NCBI RefSeq assembly: GCF_016464305.1
Contig: NZ_JAEIOJ010000008.1
Span: 175,191-239,190 of the forward strand
Length of the DNA: 64,000 nt
Direction: 5' to 3'
Source: Umezawaea beigongshangensis
Lineage (GTDB): Bacteria > Actinomycetota > Actinomycetes > Mycobacteriales > Pseudonocardiaceae
Shown here: in pieces, positions 8,489 to 17,171 of the stretch
Layout of the letters: the number at the start of each line of letters is the position of its first letter
Position numbering within the stretch: the stretch's first letter is position 1
Position numbers and translations under genes: made by a program
Notes under the pieces: model-generated
The model's input: the letters and a program-made list of their open reading frames with translations, nothing else
The model's database searches: none
What the model was told of the DNA's origin: nothing

Positions 8489-8615
8489 CTCCTCCACCCC
8501 CTCGCACCGTGCGGTCGGTGACCGTTCGGTCACCGACCGCACGCTAGTCCAGGGGTGTGGGACGCGCAGGGCGACAGCGGCCGTCCGGAGCGGCCCTCGG
8601 GGTGACACCCCTCGA

Positions 8616-8629
8616 TGAGAGCGCTTTCA
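8616..8629. promoter_or_regulatory. LacI-family operator-like palindrome
   Basis: TGAGAGCGCTTTCA is a near-perfect 14-bp palindrome with the central GCGC typical of LacI/CebR-type operators. It lies 68 nt upstream of the GH16 start at 8698. The exact reverse complement occurs at 38101-38114 upstream of the chitinase gene, implying one shared regulator. Confidence 0.7.
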
Positions 8630-8697
8630 CAGCGCTACCCTCGCTGGGCCGCACCACCCTGTCCCGGTGCGGTGACACCTCGCAGGAGGAGCACCAC

Positions 8698-9591
8698 GTG
8701 AACAGAACGACCGCGGTCGGACGGATCGCCGTCTTCGCCGCGACCCTGTCGGCCGCCCTGCTCGTCACAGCCAACTCCACCGCCGCGCCGGCGGGTCCCA
8801 GGGAGAACTGGACGTCGGCCACCTCCCCGCACTTCTACAAGACGACGTCGCTGAACGCGCTCGGCCGCGTCGCCGACTCCGCCGCGAACGACGGCAGCGC
8901 CCTGCGCCTCACGCTCAAGGCGGGTGCCGCGGCCAACCCCGGCAACGGCATCGAGATCGCGAGCCGGAACAACTACGGCTTCGGCAGCTACAGCACCCGG
9001 ATGAAGGCGGCGGACTGCTCGGCCCAGCCCCGCGCGGGCGTGGTCACCGGCGCGTTCACCTACGCCACCGACCACTCCGACCGCAACGGCAACGGCCTGC
9101 CGGACAACGACGAGATCGACGTCGAGTGGCTGTGCGCGCAGCCCGAGGTGATCTACCTGACGCTGTGGACGGACTACAACGCGTCGAACGACCAGCTCCG
9201 CAAGGTCTCGCGGGTGATCGACCTGCGGGCCGGGCGGATCATCTCGACCTGCTTCTCCACCACGTTCGGCGAGTGCGTGGCCGTCAGCTCGGCGGAGAAC
9301 CAGCCCACGAGCGTGGCCGCGATCCCCGGCTACAACAGCTCCACCCAGTACTACGAGTACGGCTTCGACTGGAGCGCCACCGGCGTGCACTTCTACCTGG
9401 TGAACGCGAGCGGCGCCAGGGTCACGCTCTGGGACTACCGCGGACCGGCCTCGCGCATCCCCACCAAGCAGAGCATCTTCATGCAGAACGCCTGGCACAC
9501 CACGAACTGGGACCCGTACGGCTTCCAGGCGCGTGAGAGGCCCAACCGCGACCTGCACGCGCACGTGGACTGGACGCAGCTGCCCGGCTGA
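8698..9591 (+). CDS. Secreted GH16 family hydrolase (ExDxE type)
   Basis: A 297-aa preprotein with a signal peptide (cleavage near Ala31). The catalytic strand reads NDEIDVEWL, giving E139, D141 and E143. This is the GH16 motif without the beta-bulge residue, as in lichenases and xyloglucan-active members, unlike the bulged motif of the GH16 gene at 2501. The rest of the domain has typical GH16 features (FGSYSTRMK, YGFDWSATGVHFYL). GTG 8698 follows GCAGGAGGAG. No carbohydrate-binding module is attached. Control by a LacI-type regulator is suggested by the operator at 8616. Substrate class is inferred, not proved. Confidence 0.85.
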   Translation: MNRTTAVGRIAVFAATLSAALLVTANSTAAPAGPRENWTSATSPHFYKTTSLNALGRVADSAANDGSALRLTLKAGAAANPGNGIEIASRNNYGFGSYSTRMKAADCSAQPRAGVVTGAFTYATDHSDRNGNGLPDNDEIDVEWLCAQPEVIYLTLWTDYNASNDQLRKVSRVIDLRAGRIISTCFSTTFGECVAVSSAENQPTSVAAIPGYNSSTQYYEYGFDWSATGVHFYLVNASGARVTLWDYRGPASRIPTKQSIFMQNAWHTTNWDPYGFQARERPNRDLHAHVDWTQLPG

Positions 9592-9615
9592 CGGCTGCGG
9601 ACCTCCGAGCACGGC

Positions 9616-9653
9616 ACGACGACCCGGTGGCCACGCTGCCACCGGGTCGTCGT
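9616..9653. terminator. Bidirectional terminator between GH16 and polyester hydrolase genes
   Basis: A perfect 16-bp stem (9616-9631 with 9638-9653) with a 6-nt loop separates the two convergent genes. Confidence 0.88.
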
Positions 9654-9663
9654 CCGTCCGGCA

Positions 9664-10575
9664 CTAGGAGTGCGGACAGGTGTCGCGGTACTCGGAGATG
9701 TTGCGGTCACCGCGCGGGGCCGGGCAGAGGAACTGCTCGTAGCGGGTGTCGTCGTCGACGAACCTCTTCATCCAGGACAGGCTGTACTTGGCGATCGTCG
9801 TGTTGGAGATGTTCGGCGCGAAGTGGCTCGCGTCGTCCAGCTCCAGGTACGCCTTGTCCAGGGTGGACGGCAGGCTGTTGTAGAACGGCACGGAGTGCGA
9901 GTACACCGGCGCGATCGTGTCCGCCTCCGCGCCGATGACCATCGTCGGAACCCGGACGCGGGACCAGCTCTTCGTCAGGTTCCAGCCCGTCAGCGGAATC
10001 GCGGCCTGGAGGCTGGGCCGCTCGTTCGCGGCCTCCAGGGAACCGCCGCCGCCCATCGAGTGACCCGCGACGGCGAGCCTGCCGGCGTCCACCCTGGAGC
10101 GGACCGCACTGCGCTGGGTCAGGTGGTCCAGCGCGGCCAGGAGCTGGTCGCCGCGGCTGTCCGGCTGGTCGCTCGTCGTGATGGTGTCGATGTTGAACAC
10201 GACGAACCCGTGCGACGCCAGGCGCTCGGCCAGCCACGCCATGCTGGACTGCGTGGCGGTGAAGCCGGGCGAGATGGCGATGCCCCCGAACGTGCCCTGG
10301 CTGGTGCTCGTCGGGTAGTAGATCGTGCCGCCGCCGAAGCCGGTCGCGCTCAGTCGCGAGACGGAGGTCTCCGAGACGGCGAACGGTCCGCGCACGGCCT
10401 CGATGCTGGAGTTCGTGGGTGCCGGGCCCCGCTCGTAGGGGTTCGCGGCGCCCGAGGCGGCGGGGGCGGTGGTGGCCACCGCGCCACCGATCAGAGCGGC
10501 GGTCAGGGCGAGCTTCGCCAGTGTCGTGCCGCGTCGGCGCCGGGCCGGACGCGTGGTGTCGCTGGAAGGCTGCAC
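9664..10575 (-). CDS. Secreted polyester hydrolase / cutinase of the LCC-PETase family
   Basis: A 303-aa preprotein with a twin-Arg-rich n-region (ARRRRG) and signal peptide to about Ala44. The mature part starts NPYERGPAP, as in thermophilic actinomycete cutinases. The catalytic triad is visible: S173 in GHSMGGGG, D219 in [10 protein letters not shown]251 in SHFAPN. Expected subsite residues are F105 (oxyanion side), M174 and W198. C284 and C300 match the C-terminal disulfide. GTG 10575 follows AGGAAGAG; upstream in-frame codons lack a ribosome-binding site. Family members hydrolyse cutin and often synthetic polyesters; activity here is inferred. It stands alone, convergent with the GH16 gene. 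Confidence 0.93.
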   Translation of the reverse strand: MQPSSDTTRPARRRRGTTLAKLALTAALIGGAVATTAPAASGAANPYERGPAPTNSSIEAVRGPFAVSETSVSRLSATGFGGGTIYYPTSTSQGTFGGIAISPGFTATQSSMAWLAERLASHGFVVFNIDTITTSDQPDSRGDQLLAALDHLTQRSAVRSRVDAGRLAVAGHSMGGGGSLEAANERPSLQAAIPLTGWNLTKSWSRVRVPTMVIGAEADTIAPVYSHSVPFYNSLPSTLDKAYLELDDASHFAPNISNTTIAKYSLSWMKRFVDDDTRYEQFLCPAPRGDRNISEYRDTCPHS

Positions 10576-10771
10576 GTCGTTGCTCTTCCTGTTCGCAGGG
10601 GGGAAACCACGGGTGCGGCGGTGCTGGTTCCCGAGTGGGTTGACGTGACTCAGTGTTTCCGTCCGGTGACGGTGGCGCATCGGCGCAACCACCCGTGTCA
10701 GCGCGTCTTGATCGATGAACGACGAAATTCCGTGCTCACCGCGCGCGGAGACGTCGTGGCGGGCACCCGAG

Positions 10772-10800
10772 TTGCAGCGCACCCGAGCGCGGTGCAGTAT
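10772..10800 (+). promoter_or_regulatory. Putative sigma-70 promoter of the aldo/keto reductase gene
   Basis: TTGCAG (10772-10777), a 17-nt spacer and CAGTAT (10795-10800) lie about 74 nt upstream of the start codon at 10874. Confidence 0.5.
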
Positions 10801-10873
10801 CGAGCGTGAACAACATCAGGCGTCTGCAACTACTGTGTGCGGACGCGCACCCGCTGTTCGGAGGCAATCCCGC

Positions 10874-11701
10874 ATGACCGGTATCCCGACCACCACCCTG
10901 AACAACGGGGTGACCATGCCCCAGCTCGGCTTCGGCGTCTTCCAGATCCCCGACGACGAGACGACCACCGCCGTGACGACCGCGCTGGAGGCCGGCTACC
11001 GCAGCATCGACACGGCCGCCCTCTACGGCAACGAGGCCGGTGTCGGCACGGCCATCAGCCGGTCCGGCATCCCGCGCGACGAGCTGTTCGTCACCACCAA
11101 GCTGTGGAACACCGACCAGGGCTACGACAGCGCCCTGCGGGCGTTCGACGCCAGCGCGAGCAAGCTCGGCCTGGAGCAGGTCGACCTGTACCTGATCCAC
11201 TGGCCCACCCCGGCCCGCGACCTGTACGTGGAGACGTGGCGGGCGCTGGAGAAGCTGCTGGCCGACGGCCGCGTCCGGGCCATCGGCGTGTCGAACTTCC
11301 AGCCCGCCCACCTGGACCGGCTGAGCGCCGAGACCGACGTCGTGCCCGCGCTGAACCAGGTCGAGCTGCACCCGTTCCTCCAGCAGGCGGAGGTGCGCGC
11401 GGCGCACGCCGAGCGCGGCATCGCCACGGAGGCGTGGGCTCCCCTGGCCAAGGGCGGCGACCTGCTGTCGGACCGGGTCGTGACGTCGATCGCCGACAAG
11501 CACGGCCGCACCCCGGCGCAGGTCGTCCTGCGCTGGCACCTCCAGCTCGGCAACGTCGTGATCCCGAAGTCCGTCACCCCGAAGCGCATCGCGGAGAACA
11601 TCGCCGTGACCGACTTCGAGCTGGACGACACGGACCTGAAGGACCTGTCCACCCTGGACCGCGACGGACGCACCGGCCCGAACCCGGACGAGTTCAACTG
11701 A
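10874..11701 (+). CDS. Aldo/keto reductase (AKR5-like)
   Basis: A 275-aa NADPH-dependent oxidoreductase of the aldo/keto reductase superfamily. Catalytic tetrad elements are visible: Asp and Tyr in SIDTAALYGNE, Lys in TTKLW and His in LIHWP. The cofactor-binding segment IPKSV lies near the C terminus. Its length matches 2,5-diketo-gluconate reductase-like (AKR5) enzymes of actinobacteria. ATG 10874 follows GGAGGC. A cytoplasmic role in reducing small carbonyl compounds is likely; the physiological substrate cannot be read from sequence. The 3' end runs into a repeat array. Confidence 0.92.
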   Translation: MTGIPTTTLNNGVTMPQLGFGVFQIPDDETTTAVTTALEAGYRSIDTAALYGNEAGVGTAISRSGIPRDELFVTTKLWNTDQGYDSALRAFDASASKLGLEQVDLYLIHWPTPARDLYVETWRALEKLLADGRVRAIGVSNFQPAHLDRLSAETDVVPALNQVELHPFLQQAEVRAAHAERGIATEAWAPLAKGGDLLSDRVVTSIADKHGRTPAQVVLRWHLQLGNVVIPKSVTPKRIAENIAVTDFELDDTDLKDLSTLDRDGRTGPNPDEFN

Positions 11702-11704
11702 CGC

Positions 11705-11869
11705 GAGTTGAGCGTTCGGGCACCACGAGTTGAGCGTTCGGACACCACGAGTTGAGCGTTCGCGACGCACACCGTCGGGTGGGGCGTCGCGAACGCTCGT
11801 GCCACCGTGCTCGAACGCTCAACTCACCGTGCTCGAACGCTCAACTCGGCGTGCTCGAACGCTCAGCTC
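11705..11869. repeat. 22-nt repeat array B: three forward and four inverted copies facing each other
   Basis: Forward cores GAGTTGAGCGTTC start at 11705, 11727 and 11749. Inverted cores (GAACGCTCAACTC and variants) start at 11791 (partial), 11813, 11835 and 11857. All are exactly 22 nt apart within each arm. The facing arrangement separates the convergent aldo/keto reductase and SGNH hydrolase genes. Confidence 0.9.
11754..11798. terminator. Hairpin at the centre of repeat array B
   Basis: A perfect 13-bp inverted repeat (11756-11768 with 11784-11796), extendable by two pairs, is built from the innermost facing repeat copies. It could terminate transcription from both convergent genes. Confidence 0.6.
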
Positions 11870-11872
11870 GCG

Positions 11873-12904
11873 CTACGGCACGGCGTGCAGCGCGCCGTCG
11901 GCCCCGATCAGGCAGCGCGCGCTGCCCGCGCCGCCGGTGACGAACTCCGTCACGCAACGACCCAGCTGATCGTGCGCGTCGGCGTTCGGGTGGAACGACT
12001 GCTGAGCGAGGTGGACGCCGACCGCGTCGAGACCGCCGTGGACGAGCGCCTCGGGGTCGACGGTCAGGCGGCGCTGCCACTCCCCGAACGGCAGGACACC
12101 GCGGTTGCTGCACGCCTCGCGGCCCTCCGTGGCGCGGGAGAGGTCGAGGAACCTCACCCCCGCGCGGGCGGCGACGCCGCGCAGCGCCTCGGCGAGCTGC
12201 GGCACGGCCGTGGTCCGGCCGTACCCCGCGTCGGCCAGGCGCAGCGGACAGCCCTGCGGACCGTGCAGGACGGGGTCCATCCGCTCGGTGACCGGTGAGG
12301 CGTAGGACGTCAGCACGAAGGAGTAGGACGACGGGGCGTACCCGGCGGTGCTCATGGCGGTGCGGACGTCGGCCACCGCGGCCTCGACCTTCGGCGCCAT
12401 CGCGGCGAGCCTGGCCGGCCACTCGGCGGCCAGGGTCGAGCGGCAGTCCGGGCCGAACGGGTTCAGCCAGGCCGCGACGCAGCTGACGATCGTGTCGGCG
12501 AACCGCGGGTCGTCGTTGGCCCCGACCTGGAGCACGACCGCGGTGACCCGGTTGGCCCGCGCCACGTCGATCAGCCTGCGGGCCTGCGACCCCTCCGTGT
12601 GGTGGGTGGTGTCGGCGAGCGACACGTTCGCGGAGTTCGCGCCGGAGCAGGCGAGGTTGATCGTGCGCTGGGCGAGCCGGGTGCGGTGCACGAGCGCCCG
12701 CGTGGAGCGGTGGCACCAGTTCCCGTTCTCTCCCCGCGTGCCCGGTTCGTAGGACCCGGCACCCTCTCCGGAGATCGCGCTGTCCCCCAGGGACACCACG
12801 GCCGTGGGCCGGTCGTCCACCGGTTCGGCGGTCGCCGGTGCCGCGGTGAAGCCCGTCGCCACGAGCAGCAGCGCTGCCACCGCGGCCTTGTGCCTTCGTG
12901 ACAC
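11873..12904 (-). CDS. Secreted SGNH/GDSL-family hydrolase
   Basis: A 343-aa preprotein with a signal peptide ending near Ala27. The SGNH block I serine is in VSLGDSAISGEG, block III in GAND, and the C-terminal His in a SFHPN segment. Several Cys suggest disulfides, as in streptomycete extracellular lipases and esterases of this family. GTG 12904 lies 5 nt after GGGAGG; a GTG four codons upstream would put that ribosome-binding site inside the gene. It probably acts as an extracellular esterase. It is convergent with the aldo/keto reductase gene across repeat array B. Confidence 0.88.
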   Translation of the reverse strand: MSRRHKAAVAALLLVATGFTAAPATAEPVDDRPTAVVSLGDSAISGEGAGSYEPGTRGENGNWCHRSTRALVHRTRLAQRTINLACSGANSANVSLADTTHHTEGSQARRLIDVARANRVTAVVLQVGANDDPRFADTIVSCVAAWLNPFGPDCRSTLAAEWPARLAAMAPKVEAAVADVRTAMSTAGYAPSSYSFVLTSYASPVTERMDPVLHGPQGCPLRLADAGYGRTTAVPQLAEALRGVAARAGVRFLDLSRATEGREACSNRGVLPFGEWQRRLTVDPEALVHGGLDAVGVHLAQQSFHPNADAHDQLGRCVTEFVTGGAGSARCLIGADGALHAVP

Positions 12905-13015
12905 GTGTCCTCCCACGGCAGGGAACCGGAGAACAGACCGTAACCAGCGGGTGGTGGCCGAACAATCGGCCGATCGGATCTCCTCGTCCGGGGGCTCATC
13001 TCACAGCGAAACCGA

Positions 13016-13045
13016 TTGCCGCCGGGAAACATCGCCCCTTACGGT
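13016..13045 (+). promoter_or_regulatory. Putative sigma-70 promoter of the MFS gene
   Basis: TTGCCG (13016-13021), a 17-nt spacer and TTACGG (13039-13044; or TACGGT with an 18-nt spacer) lie about 58 nt upstream of the ATG at 13103. Confidence 0.5.
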
Positions 13046-13102
13046 GTACGAGCACTGTGCGTGCATCCGCGCCCGTGCCATCACCTGGAAGAACGAGGGA
13101 TC

Positions 13103-14698
13103 ATGACGAGTACGACCACGTCCGGGGCCGGATCGGCCGAACCGGTCGGGGAACCCGCCTCCAAGACGTCGCCCCGCGAGGTCGTGCAGGCGATGTCCGG
13201 CCTGATGATGGGCATGTTCGTGGCCATCCTGGCGTCGACCGTGGTCTCCAACGCCCTGCCGCGGATCATCGCCGACCTGCACGGGTCGCAGTCCGTCTAC
13301 ACCTGGATCGTCACCACCGAGCTGCTCGCGATGACCGCGACGGTGCCGCTGTGGGGCAAGATGGCCGACCTCTACAGCAAGAAGCTGCTGATCCAGCTCT
13401 CGCTCGGCCTGTTCGTCATCGGCTCGCTCATCGCCGGGTTCGCCCCGAACGTCGAGGTCCTCATCGTCAGCCGGGTCGTGCAGGGCCTCGGCGCGGGCGG
13501 CATGTCGGCGCTCGCGACGATCGTGATGGCGGCGATGATCCCGCCGCGCGAGCTGGGCCGCTACGCGGGCATCTTCGGCGCCGTGTTCGGCGTCGCCACC
13601 GTCGCCGGTCCGCTGATCGGCGGTCTGCTCGTGGACACCTCGTGGCTCGGCTGGCGCTGGTGCTTCTTCATCGGCGTGCCGTTCTCCCTGGCCGCGATCG
13701 TGCTGCTCCAGCGCACGCTGAACCTGCCGGTCGTGCGCAAGAAGGTGCAGATCGACTACCTCGGCGCGTTCCTCATCACCGCCGGCGTGTCGACCCTGTT
13801 GATCTGGACCACCCTGGCGGGCAACCAGTTCGAGTGGGGCTCCAGCACGTCGATCGCGATGGCCGCCGGCGGTGTCGTGCTGCTGGCGCTCGCGGTGTGG
13901 GCCGAGTCCCGCGCGGCCGAGCCGATCGTCCCGCTGAAGATCTTCCGCAACCGGACGGTCGCCCTCACCACCCTCGCCAGCGCGCTGGTCGGCGTGGCGA
14001 TGTTCGGCGGCACGGTGTTCCTGTCGCAGTACTTCCAGATCGCGCTCGGCAAGACGCCCACCGTCGCGGGCCTGATGAGCCTGCCGATGATCTTCGGGCT
14101 GCTCGTCTCCTCGACCGTCGCGGGCCAGATCATCACGAAGCGGGGACGCTGGAAGGCGTTCCTGGTCGCCGGTGCCGCGATCATGACCGTCGGGATGCTG
14201 CTGCTCAGCACCATCGGCGCGACCACCAGCACACTGCTCCTGTCGATCTACATGGTGGTGCTCGGCGCCGGTGTCGGCATGCTGATGCAGAACCTCGTGC
14301 TCGCCGCGCAGAACGACGTGCCCGCGCAGGACCTCGGGACCACGACGTCGGTGCTGACCTTCTTCCGCAGCATGGGCGGCGCGGTCGGCGTGAGCGTCCT
14401 GGGCGCGGTGCTCGCCAACCGGGTCACCTCGCTGATGACGGAGAAGCTCGGCCCGCTCGCGAGCGCGGGCGGCAGCGGCGAGACCTCCAGCGTGCCGAAC
14501 ATCGCCGACCTGCCGCCGGAGGTCGTGGTGATCGTGCAGGACGTCTACGCCACGGCGACGGCGAACCTGTTCCTGATCGGTGCGCCCATCGCCGGACTCG
14601 CCCTGCTGACGGTGCTGTTCGTCAAGGAGAAGCCGCTGAACACCCTCAGCGGTGACGAGCGGCTCGTGCAGGAGCAGGCCGCTCTCGGCGGTCACTGA
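13103..14698 (+). CDS. MFS drug:H+ antiporter, DHA2 (14-TM) family
   Basis: A 531-aa integral membrane protein with about 14 hydrophobic segments. It has the DHA2 motif ALPRIIADLHG after TM1 and the loop motif GKMADLYSKK. This architecture is shared by EmrB/QacA-type exporters of drugs and natural products. ATG 13103 follows a weak GAGGGA; a clear promoter pair lies upstream. It is followed, after a possible terminator, by a luciferase-like monooxygenase gene on the same strand. No adjacent regulator is seen. The substrate is unknown. Confidence 0.92.
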   Translation: MTSTTTSGAGSAEPVGEPASKTSPREVVQAMSGLMMGMFVAILASTVVSNALPRIIADLHGSQSVYTWIVTTELLAMTATVPLWGKMADLYSKKLLIQLSLGLFVIGSLIAGFAPNVEVLIVSRVVQGLGAGGMSALATIVMAAMIPPRELGRYAGIFGAVFGVATVAGPLIGGLLVDTSWLGWRWCFFIGVPFSLAAIVLLQRTLNLPVVRKKVQIDYLGAFLITAGVSTLLIWTTLAGNQFEWGSSTSIAMAAGGVVLLALAVWAESRAAEPIVPLKIFRNRTVALTTLASALVGVAMFGGTVFLSQYFQIALGKTPTVAGLMSLPMIFGLLVSSTVAGQIITKRGRWKAFLVAGAAIMTVGMLLLSTIGATTSTLLLSIYMVVLGAGVGMLMQNLVLAAQNDVPAQDLGTTTSVLTFFRSMGGAVGVSVLGAVLANRVTSLMTEKLGPLASAGGSGETSSVPNIADLPPEVVVIVQDVYATATANLFLIGAPIAGLALLTVLFVKEKPLNTLSGDERLVQEQAALGGH

Positions 14699-14717
14699 CG
14701 GCTCCGCGGCACCCCGG

Positions 14718-14747
14718 TTCCCCGGTGAGGTCCGCCTCGCCGGGGAA
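14718..14747 (+). terminator. Hairpin between MFS and LLM genes
   Basis: Arms 14718-14729 and 14736-14747 (12 bp with one G-T pair) enclose a 6-nt loop. It lies in the 79-bp gap and would reduce read-through from the MFS gene. Confidence 0.6.
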
Positions 14748-14777
14748 TCTCCGCCGGTCGGAGGCGTTGCACCCGGT

Positions 14778-15779
14778 GTGACGCTGCCGACCAGGTTCTC
14801 GGTGCTGGACCGCTCGCGCACCCGCGGGGGTCAGCCCGACGGGCGCGCGCTGCGCGACACCGTGGAGTTCGCCCGGCAGATCGAGGCGCTGGGCTACCAC
14901 CGGTTCTGGGTCTCCGAGCACCACGGCGTGCCCGGTGTCGCCGGATCGGCCCCCACCGTCCTGGCCGCGGCCGTCGCCGCCGCCACGTCGCGCATCCGCG
15001 TCGGCACCGGTGGCGTGATGCTGCCCAACCACCGGCCCCTCGTGGTCGCCGAGCAGTTCGGCGTGCTGGAGGCGCTGCACCCCGGACGCGTCGACATGGG
15101 ACTCGGCCGTTCCGTCGGGTTCACCGCCGCCGTGCGCGAGGCGCTGGGCCACGACCGGGCCGACGCCGAGCGCTTCGGCGAGCAGCTCGAGGAGCTGCTG
15201 GGGTACTTCACCGGCGCGCACCGCGTGCACGCCCGTCCGGCCGAGGGTCAGCGCGTTCCGGCGTTCGTCCTGTCCACGGGGTCCGGCGGTGATCACGCGG
15301 CGCGCTTCGGGCTGCCGCTGGTGATCGGTCCCGTCCGCGGTGAGGAGCCGATGCTGGAGGCGATCGGGCGCTACCGGGAGCGGTTCGAGCCGTCGCCGTG
15401 GGGCGAGCGTCCGCACGTCGTGGTGTCCACCGCCGTGGCCGTGGCCGAGACCACCGAGCGCGCGCGCCGGTTGCTGGTGTCCGAGGCCTGGTCGGCGGCC
15501 TGGTCGCGCACCAGGGGCGAGTTCCCGCCGCTGGAACCGGAGGACGACGTGCTGGCCCTGCGGATGACCGACCGCGAGCGGACCCTGTTCACCGAGGCGC
15601 AGCGCGACCAGATCGCCGGAACGGCCGAGGAGGTCACGTCGGCGCTGGAGGGACTGGTGGGCCGCAGCGGGGCCGACGAGGTCCTGGTGACCACGAGCGC
15701 CCACGACCGCACGGCCCTCCTGGACTCCTACCGCCGCCTGTCCGCCCTGTTCCGCGAGACGCCGGTCCAGGCACCGTGA
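14778..15779 (+). CDS. LLM-class flavin-dependent oxidoreductase
   Basis: A 333-aa bacterial luciferase-like monooxygenase. Family patterns include the N-terminal LPTRFSVLDRS, YHRFWVSEHHG, RIRVGTGGVMLPNH and LHPGRVDMGLGR. The LxxLDLS-like start and length match the MupA/Atu2307-type subgroup common in actinobacteria. The GTG at 14778 was chosen because it gives the canonical N terminus; GGAGG lies rather far (13 nt) upstream. It presumably uses FMN or F420; the substrate is unknown. The 3' side is a degenerate copy of the 22-nt repeat family. Confidence 0.88.
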   Translation: MTLPTRFSVLDRSRTRGGQPDGRALRDTVEFARQIEALGYHRFWVSEHHGVPGVAGSAPTVLAAAVAAATSRIRVGTGGVMLPNHRPLVVAEQFGVLEALHPGRVDMGLGRSVGFTAAVREALGHDRADAERFGEQLEELLGYFTGAHRVHARPAEGQRVPAFVLSTGSGGDHAARFGLPLVIGPVRGEEPMLEAIGRYRERFEPSPWGERPHVVVSTAVAVAETTERARRLLVSEAWSAAWSRTRGEFPPLEPEDDVLALRMTDRERTLFTEAQRDQIAGTAEEVTSALEGLVGRSGADEVLVTTSAHDRTALLDSYRRLSALFRETPVQAP

Positions 15780-15831
15780 GGTGACCTCTCCAGCACCGCG
15801 GTTCGCCCTCTCGCACCCGGCTCCACGTCGC

Positions 15832-15888
15832 CGGAGCTCCACTCGCGGTGCCTGAACGGGCAGCTCGCGGTGCTGGAACGGACACCTC
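15832..15888 (-). repeat. 22-nt repeat array D (diverged copies)
   Basis: Three units start at 15832, 15854 and 15876, spaced exactly 22 nt, each ending in CTC followed by GCGG. They match the inverted form of the core (GAACGCTCAACTC) with several substitutions. The array separates the convergent LLM and PAC2 genes. Confidence 0.65.
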
Positions 15889-15926
15889 GCGGCAGCGGGC
15901 CGGTGCGCGCTGCCGCGAGGTGGACG

Positions 15927-16850
15927 TCAGTGGTCCTGGGGACCCGAGCGGCCCTGCTGCTCGGCGAGGAAGCGCTCCAGCTCGGCGCCCAGCTCGTCGG
16001 CGCTGGGCATCGGCTCGTCCTGGGCGAGCAGGAGGTTCTCCTGCTTGTCCTCGGCCTCGGTGAACGCGTCGTACTGGCGCTCCAGCGCTCCGACGACCTG
16101 CGCGACCTCGTCCGACTCCGACACCTGGCGGCGGATCTCCGCGTCGGCGCGGCGCGCGGACTCCCGCAGCGCGTCGGAGGGCAGCACGAGGCCGCTGATC
16201 CTGGTGACGGCGTCGAGCAGGGTGATGGCGGCCGACGGGTAGGTCGACTGGGCCAGGTAGTGCGGCACGTGGGCGGCGAACCCGGCGGCGTCGTGCCCGG
16301 CCTCGCCGAGGCGGAGCTCCAGCAGTCCGGCGACGTTGCCCGGCACCTGCATCCGGTTGAACACCGACGTGTGCCCGGCGATCAGCTCGGGCCGGACGGC
16401 GTGGGCGACCACGCCGAGCGGGCGGGTGTGCGGCACGCCCATCGGGATGCCGTGGAAGTTGACCGCCAGCCGGACGCCCCAGCGCTCGATCAGCGTGCGG
16501 ACGGCCGCGGTGAACCCGTCCCACCTGCGGTCGGGCTCGGGCCCCGTCAGCAGGAGGAACGGCGTGCCCACGCCGTCGTGCATCAGGTGCACGACCAGCT
16601 CGGGGGCGTCGTAGTCCTCCCAGCGGTCGGTCACGTAGGTCATCGTGGGACGGCGGGAGCGGTAGTCGATCAGGTCGTCGACGTCGAAGCGGGCGACGAC
16701 CCTGCTCTCCAGGGTCTCCAGCAGGTGGTCGACGAGCAGGCGACCAGCCGACCCGGCGTCCATGAAGCCGTCGAAGTGGTTCAGCAGCACCGCACCGGTC
16801 AGGTCCGGCACGTCCGAGTCCACCTCGTACAGGTTCTCCGGATCCAGCAC
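15927..16850 (-). CDS. PAC2-family protein (proteasome assembly chaperone-like)
   Basis: A 307-aa soluble protein of the PAC2 family, widely conserved in actinobacteria that carry proteasomes. The N terminus LDPENLYEVD and the segment VLLNHFDGFMDAGSAGRL are typical of the family. The C-terminal third (about 225-300) is charged and probably helical. GTG 16850 lies 5 nt after GGAGG; the in-frame TTG at 16862 would bury that site. The biochemical role is not established; archaeal and eukaryotic relatives assist 20S proteasome assembly. It is convergent with the LLM gene. Confidence 0.85.
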   Translation of the reverse strand: MLDPENLYEVDSDVPDLTGAVLLNHFDGFMDAGSAGRLLVDHLLETLESRVVARFDVDDLIDYRSRRPTMTYVTDRWEDYDAPELVVHLMHDGVGTPFLLLTGPEPDRRWDGFTAAVRTLIERWGVRLAVNFHGIPMGVPHTRPLGVVAHAVRPELIAGHTSVFNRMQVPGNVAGLLELRLGEAGHDAAGFAAHVPHYLAQSTYPSAAITLLDAVTRISGLVLPSDALRESARRADAEIRRQVSESDEVAQVVGALERQYDAFTEAEDKQENLLLAQDEPMPSADELGAELERFLAEQQGRSGPQDH

Positions 16851-17171
16851 CTCGGCCTCCAAGCGTCGTCAAGCCCTTCTCCGGTCCCAACACACCGGTC
16901 CGGTGATCCATTCCCCCGTTCGGGCAAGTCGTCCGAAGTTCCCGCGTCACCGCTCGCGCCGTCGGCGTCGACCGGACGGTGCGGCACCCCCACGACGCTC
17001 CGCCCCCATTCCCGTCTGCCGCGACGCGCACCCCCGTCCGGCGCCGGGGAGAACCGGGTCGACGCGCGGGCACCTGACCTACCAGCAGCGGCCCGCCGGG
17101 CCGGACCAGCCGCCCGTGGCGCGGGAGGGCCCGACCCGCGCGAACGACCCGACCCGATCCTCCTGCGGAGT
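16851..17171. other. Intergenic region, no gene recognised
   Basis: This lies between the PAC2 gene and the chitosanase promoter. The chitosanase frame stays open through it, but the translation is Arg/Pro-rich and lacks a supported start. No structured RNA or repeat was recognised. Confidence 0.5.

Noticed and set aside
11705-11869. CRISPR array
   Set aside because: Repeats are contiguous tandem units of 22 nt without unique spacers, and no cas genes are present.
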